A DNA stretch of 64,000 nucleotides from Phytophthora quininea. Taxonomy: Eukaryota > Oomycota > Peronosporomycetes > Peronosporales > Peronosporaceae. A program made the position numbers and the translations under genes. The stretch lies in NCBI GenBank assembly GCA_011947345.1, contig JAAVTG010000425.1, positions 36,850 through 100,849 of the forward strand, in the 5' to 3' direction. Under the pieces are notes generated by a model that was not told the DNA's origin, searched no databases, and saw only the letters and a program-made list of their open reading frames with translations. Below, one piece after another: positions 20,150-30,920 of this stretch (the first letter of the stretch is position 1; each line of letters opens with the position of its first letter).

Positions 20150-22897
20150 TCTTAGACTACTACTAGAGACTTGCTGTCTGTCCGTTTGTCGGTCGGTCGG
20201 TCCGTCGCCGAGTTTCGATGGACAAGATCCGGCGCTGCCATTGGCTGCCGAGCGCCAGCGACGGCGGCGCCTATTCGCCAAAAACAATTTCGACCAATCG
20301 CTGCCGAGCGGAGCGAAGGCGGCCCGAGACGTGGACCACACGAATAGTAGGGTGGTACACACCAAACGTACTTAATGAAGAGGTCAACAGTAGTCCCCAC
20401 ACACGTAGTCCACACACAACCAAAACCAAACGCGATGGAGCGTGGGAACGTTACCTGCGCTCGCTTGCGAAACGATGCTATACAAGGACATCCCCAAGGA
20501 GTTCGTTTGGAAAGAGAAGCAGTGGGTTTGGCGCAAGCAGTAGAGAGAGGCACTAGAAAGAATAATCCATGTAGCCTCCCCGACGCCGAGAAGTTTTTCC
20601 TCCGAATATTGCTCTGTAATCGAAGAGAGCCTACATCGTTCGAGAGTTTACGGACAGTTAACGGCGTAGTGTGTCCCACGTTTAGAGACACAGCGTTACA
20701 ATTGGGATACCTGGACAACGAACAAGGTGGGCTGCATGCATGACAGAGGCTGCAAGTTTTCAGATCCCATACCAACTTCGACAGCTCTTCAGTACACAGT
20801 TAGTGTACTCGATGCCAAGAGATGTCCGTGGGTTGTGGGACCAATTCTATGAGGAATTGAATCGGGATATAGCGCATAAGCACCGGGATCTCCCCGAGTC
20901 TACACGGGTGACTGTGGTGTTTTTGAGACGCTAAGAAGCGTGAACGATTTGCTAAAGGTGAGTGGGTATGCTGTGACCGATTTTGACCTTCCGCAGTTGA
21001 GTGATTTCCCGAGTTTGGTTCGAGAGTCCCTTCTCGACAACAATCTCATACGCCGCGAGAAAAGCTACAGCACAAGGACATTGGAGGCTATTGTTCGCGA
21101 CGAGACCAAACTCAACGAAGGGCAGAAAGCCGTATTCGACCAGATCATACAAGCCGTCGAAGCCGAGTCAGGACATGAGGTATCGACGGCCAGCGCTTCG
21201 CGTAACGACGGGGGCAGGTCATCCACGCGGGAAGTTTCACAAAAGCTTTTCTTTGTTGATGGGCCTGGTGGGACGGGAAAGTCTACATTACTTCGACACA
21301 TTTTGGCCAGGGTGCGTCTGGATGGAAAGATTGCACTTGCTGTTGCGTCCAGTGGAATTGGATCTCCACTTTCCATGGGCGGGCGTACGGCGCATTCTAC
21401 TTTTAAAATTCCGCTGAAACTGGACAAGGATTCTACGTGTTCGATTTTCAAACAATCGCACCTGCGCAAGCTTATCCAGCAGACCAGTTTGGTCATTTGG
21501 GATGAAGCTCCGATGACGCATCGCCACGCGTTTGAGGCTGTCGACCGAATGCTACGGGACATTGTGGATAACCCCAGGGAGCCTTTCGGCGGAAAGGTTT
21601 TTGTCCTCTCAGGAGATTCCCGCCAGATCCTTCCTGTTGTGAAGAGAGGCACGCCTGCAGAAACGATCAACGCGTGTATAAAGGAATCGCCTCTGTGGAG
21701 ACACTTTTGCAGGTTCGGTTAACACAGAACATGCGCATTGGGAGCGAGGGGACAGGAGAAAGCGACGAGGATATCCTGTCTTTCTCTGATTTTTGCTTGC
21801 CGTTGGGGAGGGTCGGCACGAAAAACGTGCTGATCTTGGCAATGACTACATCGAGATTTCTGCTGATATGCTGATCCCGAATCCTCCTGTAGAAGACGAC
21901 GAGGACGAGGAAATAGCTCCAGGGGCAATACCAAGGGTATGACCCGCATCATTGACGCAATGTATGCCGACGTTGCGAATCCGGAGGTTGCGAGTGATGA
22001 ATATTTTGCCAGTCGTACGATTTTGACGACTACGAACGAGACGGTACGGAGAATCAACGAGGCAGTCGCAGCTCGACTTCCGGAGACAGCGCGGGAGTAT
22101 TTGTCGGTAGACTCGGTGGAGGATGATGACGGAACGTTGTTCGAGCAGGAGTTCCTCCACTCGGTGAACATGAACGGGATTCCACCTCACAGACTACTGC
22201 TCAAGAAGGGCATCCCCATCATGATGATGAGAAATCTGAACCCGGATCTTGGACTGTGCAACGGAACGCGTCTACGAATCGTCGGCTTGAAGGACCACGT
22301 CATTCGAGCAACAATTATGACTGGAGAACGAACAGGCCAAGAAGTACTCATCCCGAGAATTATGTTCGTGAGCGACGACGACAACTCCAATTTCCCCTTC
22401 CGGCTACGACAAAAGCAGTTCCCCGTGCAACCAGCATTCGCCATGACGATTAACACGGCCCAAGGTCAGACGGTGTTAAACTTGGGGCTGTACTTGGCTT
22501 CCCGTGCTTTTCGCATGGCCAGTTGTATGTGGCGTTGTCTCGCGTGACCTCTCGAAGCAAGTTCAAGGCGTTGATTGAGTATCCAGAGTTCGTAGACCCG
22601 GACGGAGGAGTGTACACGAGAAACATCGTGTACACGCAGATTTTCGATTGGGAGTCGAGGTGCATTTCTAGGCTAGATGTAGTAGCTTGCCACTGCGAAC
22701 TAGAACCTAGCTTTATGTTGGACAAATGGCACTTGGCAATTTTCATGTGTTTATAAAACATTTTATACGCCTGTATGTTTTAGATTGAACTACTTACTAA
22801 TTCGTGCGATAAGTTAAATCATCCCGCCGGAGGTGGGCGGTCCACACAGCTGCATCGAACCATAACCCACCGCCGCGTAGCGGCGGCGCTCGGCTAG
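20150..22897 (+). mobile_element. Helitron copy 5
   Basis: 2748 bp. Group-a 5' region, GGATCT marker as in copy 1, but tail type 2 as in copy 4. Its 3' CTAG (22894-22897) is followed by host T. Confidence 0.92.
20475..22756 (+). pseudogene. PIF1-like Helitron helicase, copy 5 (interrupted)
   Basis: As in copy 4, but with one more shift at CCAAGGGTATG (about 21935; the others have AAGGGGTATG) and the CCC form near 22503 that breaks the last block. Confidence 0.85.
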
Positions 22898-24861
22898 TAG
22901 CTAAATCTAAGCCGATTCGGTCCGAAAGTATTTTTTGGTCCGTTATGTATCGTGCACAGGAGCGCGCTATTGCCAAATTTAGTGAAACCCCATCGCCAAT
23001 AACCATCGACTCGCCAAATCTGGACTCGCTTGGTGAGTCTGGCATGAGCCTCGGCAAAATTCCGATTCAGACATGTTGTTTTCGATGTGACGGGCTGTAG
23101 CACGCCGCACTGCGACTCCGCAATGGGTTCACGAACGCGTGACCATTGCGGAGTCACGCGAGCTCTTCGCCACTCGAGGTCCACTTGGACTCCTGGTGTG
23201 CAAACATGAGCCCTACGGTCGATGTCTAGTTCCTTTGAATTCACTATTGAATTTACTTCTAACCTAAAAGATACCCAGCCTCCTCGGTGTTTCCTACAGG
23301 TTAACAGCCGCAGTAAGCTCAAAATGGCGACCCGTCAACGTGCGTGACGAGATGCAGCCATAATAGCTGATGACAAAGCACTGGACCTCGGAGCTGCTAC
23401 TGACCTTCCGGGCGACGATGACGTTAACCAAGGACAGCCGTACTCTCTGCCCGGCGGTATCGCACTTGGCCAAGGTGAGGCCAAATTCTGTAAGATTTGA
23501 CAGCTGTAGATTAAAGAAAGGCAGGAGACGTGATGCTGAAGTGCTGAACATATGGCTACACCAGCTGACGTCGTTGTGACTTGAGGGGCAGATTTCAGAA
23601 TAGCAGACGTCAGAGGGATGACCCTCCCGACAAACTTGGTTTTATAGTCTCAGAAGGCTGGGCGATAAGATCTCGCTGGAACCGACGCTGGACACCAGAA
23701 GGGCGTCCAGTGTTGGTGGCAGCGCCACGGAGACGATGGTGGCACTTCGCAACTCGTCCTGCGCGCCGCAAGCGCACACTCCACCACAGATTGCTCGGAC
23801 TACGACAGCTAGTTGCTGGCATCCCGCTCGAGGAGCACAGCAAGGCACAAGCCCTGCTGGAGAAGCTAAGGAGAACAGATTTCGCCTCCCGCAACACGTC
23901 GCGGCTCGACCTTGTTGCACTGGATAGACAGACAAAAGCTGAGGAGAAGAAAAGCTTGTCGGAAACGGAGGAAAGTTGAAAGGGTAGGAACGTCGGAAAG
24001 AGAGGAACGTTGGAGCGGAAAGGACCATCAGATCGGCGACATGGAAAGGAGGGAGAGTACGCTCGCGTGGAACTTCCTGCTGTGGTGCATTGCCACGACA
24101 AATAGTCGGACGTGTGTGTGTGTGTGTCAAGTCAGCGTCGTCGCCATCGTCGTCGCCACAACTATCGTCGTCATTTTTACAATTCACAACTAGTTATCAC
24201 TTCTCACCATGTTCTTCGGATCTTCTAGGCATGCCTTCTTGTAGCTGCAGATAATCCACGTTACAGTTAGCGCCAAATAGAGTTAACGTCAACGGGGTTA
24301 GCGAAGTATTGATCACAGATGTTGGTCACTGGTCAAGGTAATTGAATTTTTGGCTGATACCAAGCTGATGGTGTTGAGACATCAACACACAGGAGGTCGC
24401 TTTCTGGCTACAGCGAAAACACGCCCGCAGTGCTTTTGCGGCATACTCACTGTAGATCACATCATGTTCGATAAAGCAAATTTTCTTTGCCAACTCCGTG
24501 CCTTGTGATGCCAAGAACCTTTCCTACATCCCGAATGTGAATCTGAGGCATATTCTTGCATAAGGTGCATATGAACCATGATTTGTTTGGATAGCACGTC
24601 AATTCGTGAGTTGTTTGAATTCTCACCCGGAAAGGATTCCGGGTGAGAATTTCTTTTTTATCAGTGCAAAACACTTGTAGTTTGTATTGATTTAGTTGAA
24701 ATGGGTTCGTAGTATTTATGGAAAACTAGGGCTACGCGAATACTGGGATAGAATTTTCTATAAAACTGGTACCGGTGATATTTTTTTCCGGCAATACGCT
24801 ACGTAGTGCGCCTGCTTTGCAATCGCGCTATCTGCCCTCATGGATCAGTCTGGGTAAAAGC
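22898..24861. other. Repeat-derived spacer without a supported gene
   Basis: It contains two small hairpins (23008-23039 and 23114-23155), a GT microsatellite at about 24112-24127 and a perfect 15-bp inverted repeat at 24618-24651. An open frame of about 130 codons at 23581-23979 (+) has a basic, low-information composition and no domain I recognise. It may be decayed retroelement DNA. Confidence 0.5.
24618..24651. repeat. Perfect 15-bp inverted repeat with a 4-nt loop
   Basis: Arms AATTCTCACCCGGAA and TTCCGGGTGAGAATT around AGGA, followed by TCTTTTTT. On the plus strand it would make a strong RNA hairpin before a T-run. Confidence 0.8.
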
Positions 24862-25049
24862 CAGGGTTTCGGCCAAACCAGTAAAGTCCGTCCCGGCCGA
24901 TTGGCCGATTGCCGGCCGCAGGCCGAAACCCCAGGTTTCGGCCACAATTTTAACTCTTGTTTTATCAACTAATATTTACTGTGAAGTACCAGTAGACGTG
25001 TGGCTCGTACCAGAAACCGTCCCGACGCCGCGTGCGCCCCTGTGCAGCA

Positions 25050-25440
25050 TCAGAAGGCGGAGGTGGCGCCGAGCATGTCACTGAGCAACAACTGATGGCG
25101 AAGGAGGCGCCGTCCACTGCGGCCCCGCGTAGCAGTAGCAGCAGCAGCAGAAGAAGAAGAAGGCGGAGGTGGCGCCGAGCACCAGCAACAGCAGCGGTTG
25201 GAGGAGGCGCTGTACACTGTGGCGCCAAGTGGCAGCAGAAGGCGGAGTAGGTGCTTTTCATTGTGGCGCCGAGTACCAGCATCAGCAGAAGGCGGAGGAG
25301 GCGTCGTCCACTGAGGCGCAGAGCACCAGCCACAGCAGCAGTTGGAGGTGGCGCCGTACACTGTGCCGCCGAGCACCAGCATCAGCAAAAGGAGGAGATG
25401 GCGGCGGCGTGTGTGTTGGCCCCAAGCAGTAGGAGAAAGC
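25050..25440. repeat. GC-rich minisatellite in the hAT left arm
   Basis: About seven degenerate units of 50-56 bp with the core GGCGCCGAGCACCAGCA, CAGCAGAAGGCGGAGG and a variable CCACTG/ACACTGT spacer. Open frames through it are artefacts of the repeat. Confidence 0.75.
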
Positions 25441-25492
25441 GTAGAGTGAAGGAAGGCAAGCGTGCAGTGAATCAATTGTATTAAATTATGCA

Positions 25493-27900
25493 TTAGAAAA
25501 GTTCCTCCAATTTTACTTTCTGGCTACGGAAATATGTAAGCGACTTCTCCTGTAGAAAAATGGCGTCATTCTCAGCTGGAAATTCGTGAAGTATTGGAGC
25601 TGGTATATCTTCATATTCATCGTCGGTAGGCTTTCCATCATTGCTGTTGCGGTCCTCAAAACCTTCACTAATTTCTGCATCGTCGAAAACTTCTTCCAGA
25701 TATTCTGTCCAGAGCTGTAGAGTCTCCGAACTACCAGCACAATCACCAGGATCCTCGTCATCACTCTCCCCGTCCTCACATGCATGCATTCTTTCAGGTG
25801 AAGGGACTAAATCAACTGCATTGCCAACTATCTCTCGTTCTTCAGGGCTAATTAAAAGTTTTCTTCGTGGATCTTTTGCAGTATCATTGAGGGCCCGTTG
25901 TCGTACGTGTTTAGCAATTGTTTCAAAGGCTAATGCCTTGTTCCGTCCCAATCGGTTACGTTTGGCAGTATGTATCAAACCAAGAGCACTAAAAAGTCGC
26001 TCACAGGTCGCAGTATTGACAGCAATTGATAGAACAGCAATCGATAGCTTTGGTAGCAGGCTGTGTGGCTTTCGCGTTTGTATGTAGGCCCAATATTTCC
26101 ACGGACACGCAAATTCAGACGCTTTAACTTTGGAAATTTACCCTTCATCCAATCAAACACGTCATCTCTGATAGTTCCAACGTCTTCAGTAGAAAATAGT
26201 CGACGGTAATAATATACAGCAATTGCTGGTATAGCTCCAGCCCCAGATATCTTCGTAGCTGGCAGCTCACGGGCCGTGGCAACGTACGTAGGATGTAGAG
26301 CAAAGCCTAACATGAAAAGCGGCTGTTCACACTGTGCCCATCTGTCTTCTATGCATTTCACTAGCTGAACTCCATGTACCGCATCAGCCTTAAAACCCAA
26401 GTAAATGTCCCGGTATGAGATAACGACATCGCCCACAGAGTTTTCGTCTCGCTGCAATCTATATGATGCGTATGAGAGAGGTGCAATAACAGCTTCAGCT
26501 ATTTTTAGTTCTGACCAAAATTTAGGGTCCCCAAGAACTTGTAACTTGTCCGGGTAATCATCGTCTTTTTGTAGTTTCGATGTAGCCATTTCAAAGCCGA
26601 CTTTACACGCAAAATTGAGGCAAAACAGCCCTGCATTGAGTTCCATCTCGTTTCACACAGTGTCCTCAATCCAAGCTCCCGTCCATAATTTTTTTATCAA
26701 AATTCGTACTCGTCTTAGCCACTTAGCAGAGGAGCCATTGATAATGTTCACAACTGTCGCCGCTTTAACCGCAACGTCTTGAAAGGACGTTTTTAGGACT
26801 ACTTTAACAAGGTTGTTAACGTCGTGAGCGAAACAGAATAGGAAAACAATCTGGGGCCACCGCAACGCTAAAATCTTCCTAGCCCTTCCGCATTGCCCCG
26901 CATTATCTGTAACTATAGCACCCACGTTCCACTTCTCGTCCAGTGCCCGCTTCAGTAGTTTTTCCAGGTCTTGAGCGATAGCAATCCCATCTTGGCGATC
27001 GCCAACAAGGTGAGAAGCACGCCGAAGAGCACCAGTTATGCTCCTAACAAATGGACATTTGACAAGTTTTGCCATACATCAGAAGAAAGGTTAACACGAC
27101 CACCAGAGTCCATCTGAACCGCTTCTAAATTTTGAACGTCCTTCGTTGAACATCATTCCGCGTGCTTCTTAAGAACCCTGCCGCCCAAGACACGTCCAGA
27201 CGGCAGCACATCGCTCACCCCAGGACACAACAGCTCTAGAAATCGGCGTGCTGAACCCTGCTCCACAAACCTATCCGGTAGGTGCTGGTCAGCGTGTAAT
27301 TCCGCTAACGAACGCTCCACTTCTTTGATTTCCAACTTCGAAAACTGCCTTTTTCGTTTCTTCTTGAGTGGCGATTCTTTTCTGTGTTTGGTGCCACCAG
27401 TAGGGTTCGCCGGGCGCGAGAAGAGTTTGCTTTGGGAGCCCTGACCACTGCATTTCGCTTCACAGTACTATGAGGCCGTGTTTGCGTCGCAATAGATTAT
27501 GGCGAAGCTACATCTCTGCGCGACGGCGTTTCTGGTGGGGGCGTTGAATTAGCTGAAAGTGGCGATGACGGAAGCAACTGTGCCGCAGCTTAGTGTTGAC
27601 ACCTGGACAAGTGGCTCCGAAAATTCCTTGGCCTTCCAATGATCAGTTTCGGAGCACTAGGATCGACTTCGTTGTCGAATGCTGCCCTGCAATAAATGCA
27701 CTTGTACATTCGGTTGCCGTCTTTTGCTTTGTCAAGGTCCTCTCGAACTTTGAAATGTACCACCTCCGGACCGTTTGGCCGGCCACCGCGCTGTCCAACC
27801 ATGTTTAGGTTTCCACACTGGGTGCAGCCAACTCCACCTGCAAGTGCTGCTGCTCGGGCCAACTCACACGCCGACGCCAACTGCGCCTGCTCCTACTAAT
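25493..27900 (-). pseudogene. hAT transposase (interrupted)
   Basis: From the N-terminus: a BED-type zinc-finger region (CTQCGN...YKCIYCRAAFDN...HLSRCQH, 27590-27880), a linker, a DUF659/RNase-H-like block (AIVTDNAGQCGRARKIL...FCFAHDVNNLVK, 26653-27075), a central part (25975-26646) and the hAT C-terminal dimerisation motif ATCERLFSALGLIHTAKRNRL at about 25950-26012. The pieces lie in different frames, so it is read as a pseudogene. In life it would bind the element ends and cut and paste the element. Confidence 0.82.
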
Positions 27901-28150
27901 GCTTTAGGCCAACACACACGCCGCCGCCAACTGCACTTGCTCCTGCTACTCCTCGGGGCCACACACGGCGGCGCACTTCTGCTTGCTTGGAAGAGACTTT
28001 GCGCTCTTCTGGCTTCTGGCTTCTTTTGACTAAAATTTAGGATGGGGGATTTTGAAGGAGAATTTCGGCCGGCGGCCATTGGTCTGGCTGGCCGTTTGGC
28101 CGAACCCAGAGGGCAAAACTAGTTTCGGCCGGCCATTGGCCGAAACCGTT

Positions 28151-28794
28151 TAGGCCCTTCTGCGAACACTTCATGGATATGTGAGAATTTTGACGGGTTG
28201 GCAGATACAAACACACTAAGACGGACGTATGGAAGCAATATCGTACTGATAATTACCGGTAGTGACCACCGTTGTCATTAATCGGCTATGGTCGAAAGAG
28301 TGCCATAAATTGGAGTATATCGATAATACTGTACACAGTTCGCTGCTACATGTGCCATCCGCACCAAATCCAAAGCAACCAGAAGCGTCCCATAAACCAC
28401 AGCCTCGAGATGTTGCCGGCGACAACGCGACAGAGTCCGTGATCCTTTGGTCGGCTGGGATGTGAATCAGCAAAGCTTTGGCAGCGTATGCATGCTGTGG
28501 TCGCTATTACCGGAGCTGCTGTAGTCGCCGTGCCAGTAGCGAGAGCTCCGTTTACCAACGCCGACATCTTCAAATATTTCACACGCCTTCCCCATCGCTA
28601 CGATAGGCTACGATGCCTACCGCTATTATAGATCCGGTACAGTAAGACTTACTGTCCTATCCGCTTAATCAATTGCAACTAAGCTCCACATCAACGACAC
28701 TGTGATCTCGTGTAAGCTTTTGACCGACAACATCCATGACATGACGTTCATGCGAGCAGTGTAAACGTTGGTTCCTGTAGAGCAGGTCAAATAC
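28151..28794. other. Spacer between the hAT element and the GH7 duplication
   Basis: No gene is supported. Short frames on both strands have no motifs. Confidence 0.45.
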
Positions 28795-29063
28795 CACAAC
28801 AAAAGTCGCTGAACTACTCGAATACACTCAAACGGCGACAATTCAAACCGCTAGAAGCAATGAAGTGCGGCTAACGATTCATGGAGATCCAAGTTCAGTA
28901 CCATTACTACTACCCACACATCCGCACGCTGCCTTCTTTACGGAGTTTACCCGGGATTGGAAGTGCCGATCTTAAGCACCGCCCCGACTCCATACGTCTT
29001 CAACTAATGGCCGGCGCCCCGTATGCATGCACGAACAGGTTAGGATCTCTCACCACCACTCCA

Positions 29064-29078
29064 TCCATTTCTCAATTT
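29064..29078 (+). promoter_or_regulatory. Oomycete Inr core promoter of GH7 copy 1
   Basis: TCCATTTCTCAATTT matches CATTYYNCAWTTT perfectly, about 44 bp before the ATG at 29122. It is conserved in copy 2. Confidence 0.7.
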
Positions 29079-29121
29079 CCACGCTTCAGCTGCTACAGTC
29101 TCCGGTCGGTCTTGATCCTCC

Positions 29122-30498
29122 ATGAAGTTCTCTACACCCGCCATCAGCCTCGCAAGCATCGGAATCCACTTATCCTCGGGTCAGCAAGTTGGTACTCTCG
29201 TGCCGGAGGAGCACCCTTCGTTACCATCGCAAACCTGCACGGCAGTCGCTAAAGTGCAGGCTCAAGTCGGTCAAGTCGCACAAGCGGATACGGGGTCGCC
29301 AACTGCGTGACGGAGAAATCGTCGATAGTGATCGACGCCAACTGGCGCGGGATCACTGAAGTCGGGACGGGCAAATTGTGCTATGAAGACGGCAAGTGGA
29401 ACACGAGCGTATGCTCGGCCCCCAAGGACTGCGCCGAGAAGTGTGAGCTGCAAGGCGCAGAGTACGCAGCCATCCACAGCATCACTACGAACGACAACGC
29501 CTTGACTCTGAAGCTGCAAACGCCTGGCGGAGTTGCCACGCGTGTACATGCTGGACGGTTCGGGCAAGAAGTACAAGCAGTTCCAGCTGCTCAACCAGGA
29601 GTTCACATTCGATGTTGACGTGTCGACGCTGCCCTGCGGTGCGAATGGGGCCTTGTACTTCTCCAAGATGGATGCTGATGGCGGGACTTCACGCTTCCCG
29701 GTCAACACCGCCGGAGCTGCGTACGGCACTGGGTACTGCGATGCTCAATGCCCGAAAAGTGGCAAGTTCATGGACGGTGAGGCCAACCTGAATAACACGT
29801 ACGGTTCCTGCTGCACCGAGATGGATATCTGGGAAGCGAACAGTATGGCGACTACCTATGTGACGCACCCGTGCTCGACCGACGGCGCACAGAGATGTCT
29901 GGACGCGAAAGACTGCGGAAACACGCCTGAAACACGCTACTCGGGGTGGTGCGACCGCCCTGGATGCGACTTCAATCCGTTCCGACTGGGCAACAAAGAG
30001 TTCTACGGCCCCGGCAGCAAGTACGACATCGACACGACTCGGCGGTTCACCATCGTCACGCAGTTTGTGACGAACGACAACACTGACAAGGGCGAGCTGG
30101 TGGAGATCCGACGGCTGTACAAGCAGGACGATCGCGTGGTGGCCAACCCGAAAAGCACGTGGGAGGCTCTCAACGGCACCGATTCCATCACCGACGACAT
30201 GTGCAAGGCGTCCAAGGAGTACTTTGGTGACCACCCGTACGTGATGGGAGGACTTGCACAGCTCGGCCGGCAAATGGTCGGCGGCATGACGTTGGCCATG
30301 AGTATCTGGGTCGACTACGGCTCCAACATGACGTGGCTGGACAGCTACAAAACCGGCGAGGATCCGTCGCTGCCGGGGAGACTACGTGGCCGATGCCCGA
30401 ATCCCGGTGGCGACCCCGAGAGCGTCTTTGCTGCGAGTCCTGATGCGGCTGTGAAGTTCATGAACATTCGCTCGGGAGACTTTGGGTCGACGTACTAG
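29122..30498 (+). CDS. GH7 cellulase (cellobiohydrolase/endoglucanase family), copy 1, frameshifted
   Basis: Secreted retaining beta-1,4-glucanase of glycoside hydrolase family 7, acting on plant cellulose. The N-terminus MKFSTPAISLASIGIHLSSG is followed by QQVGTLVPEEHPSLP, the usual mature start of GH7 (QQxGT..E.HPSL), then IDANWR. The catalytic block ExDxxE is seen as CTEMDIWEAN (about 29812-29841): nucleophile Glu, Asp, and acid/base Glu. HPCS and many family cysteines follow. No cellulose-binding module is visible. The frame breaks near 29245-29270 (shared with copy 2) and again at about 29535, where two bases are missing relative to copy 2. About 450 residues, normal for the family. Confidence 0.88.
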
Positions 30499-30640
30499 AG
30501 TCGATATGCATAAAGAGCGTTGAGTAAGTTCTGATTTACAGCGTACTAGTTCTTCCAACGAACTTCTTCGCAGTCAACTTTTATTGCATGATCGTTGCGG
30601 CCACCAGGAGGGCGATGACAGGATCTCGACTTAGGCTGGA

Positions 30641-30920
30641 GGAGCCGTCGCACCAGTACCGCCACACCAAGTCGAGATGCATTGCCTGGTCATGCGACAC
30701 GACTCGTGAAGGACCTCGTCCAGCGTGGCAACGCTAACGAGAAGGCTCTGCACGCGTACGCAGAACGCGTCGTCAATTTTGCGGGAATCGCTCGCTGCAA
30801 CGCCTTTACTCGCGTCAGTTTGTTTGACTTCAGCTCTAGCACAGGATCGCCACCATCCGCGAGTTCACTGGCAAGAAACTGTTCGCGGGCCTCACCGGTG
30901 ACTCGCCAGGGGTCCGCAAT
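30641..30920. other. Spacer between the GH7 duplication and a hAT relic
   Basis: No independent gene is supported. Sequence to about 30680 may be the diverged continuation of the duplicated convergent gene. Confidence 0.4.

Larger units (their letters stand above)
9180..22897 (+). mobile_element. Head-to-tail array of five Helitron copies
   Basis: Five copies of 2741, 2741, 2738, 2750 and 2748 bp follow each other with no host DNA between them. Each starts TCTTAGACTACTACTAGAG (5' TC end) and ends with the hairpin CCGCCGC-GTA-GCGGCGG followed by CGCTCGGCTAG (3' CTRR end). The outer flanks are A (9179) and T (22898), the AT dinucleotide target of Helitrons, with no target-site duplication. Internal junctions read CTAG|TCTTAG. 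No HUH Rep domain is present; only the region before the helicase and the PIF1-like helicase remain. A sixth inverted solo copy lies at 46451-49186. Confidence 0.93.
24862..28150 (-). mobile_element. hAT-type DNA transposon with inverted terminal and subterminal repeats
   Basis: A decayed hAT transposase on the minus strand lies between inverted ends. The left end has GGTTTCGGCCAA (24865-24876) and the right end its complement TTGGCCGAAACC (28136-28147), both within clusters of GGCCGAAA/TTTCGGCC motifs. Inside these, GC-rich minisatellite DNA on both sides shares GGCGGCGGCGTGTGTGTTGGCC in opposite orientation (about 25408 + and about 27920 -). The exact ends and the 8-bp target duplication could not be fixed by eye. 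Confidence 0.65.
28795..30640 (+). repeat. Left arm of an inverted duplication of about 1.8 kb carrying GH7 copy 1
   Basis: Near-identical in inverse orientation to about 54690-56530. The homology starts near AAAAGTCG at 28800, covers the promoter, the whole GH7 gene and its 3' UTR. It continues into the last codons of a convergent gene: the reverse complement of about 30575-30620 reads like the C-terminal VxALLVAAxIM of the 53.4-kb gene. Confidence 0.85.

Noticed and set aside
20152..20775. Long minus-strand frames in every Helitron copy (e.g. about 207 codons)
   Set aside because: They repeat in all copies opposite the helicase reading frame, have no domain and are shadows of the sense strand.
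9180..22897. CRISPR-like or satellite interpretation of the regular repeats
   Set aside because: The 2.74-kb period, Helitron ends and helicase coding explain the regularity completely.
23581..23979. 132-codon open frame as a gene
   Set aside because: Basic, low-complexity composition in a repeat-derived region, with no domain and competing frames on the other strand.
25032..25484. Arg/Ser-rich frames over the minisatellite
   Set aside because: Open in several frames only because the GC-rich repeat lacks stop codons.
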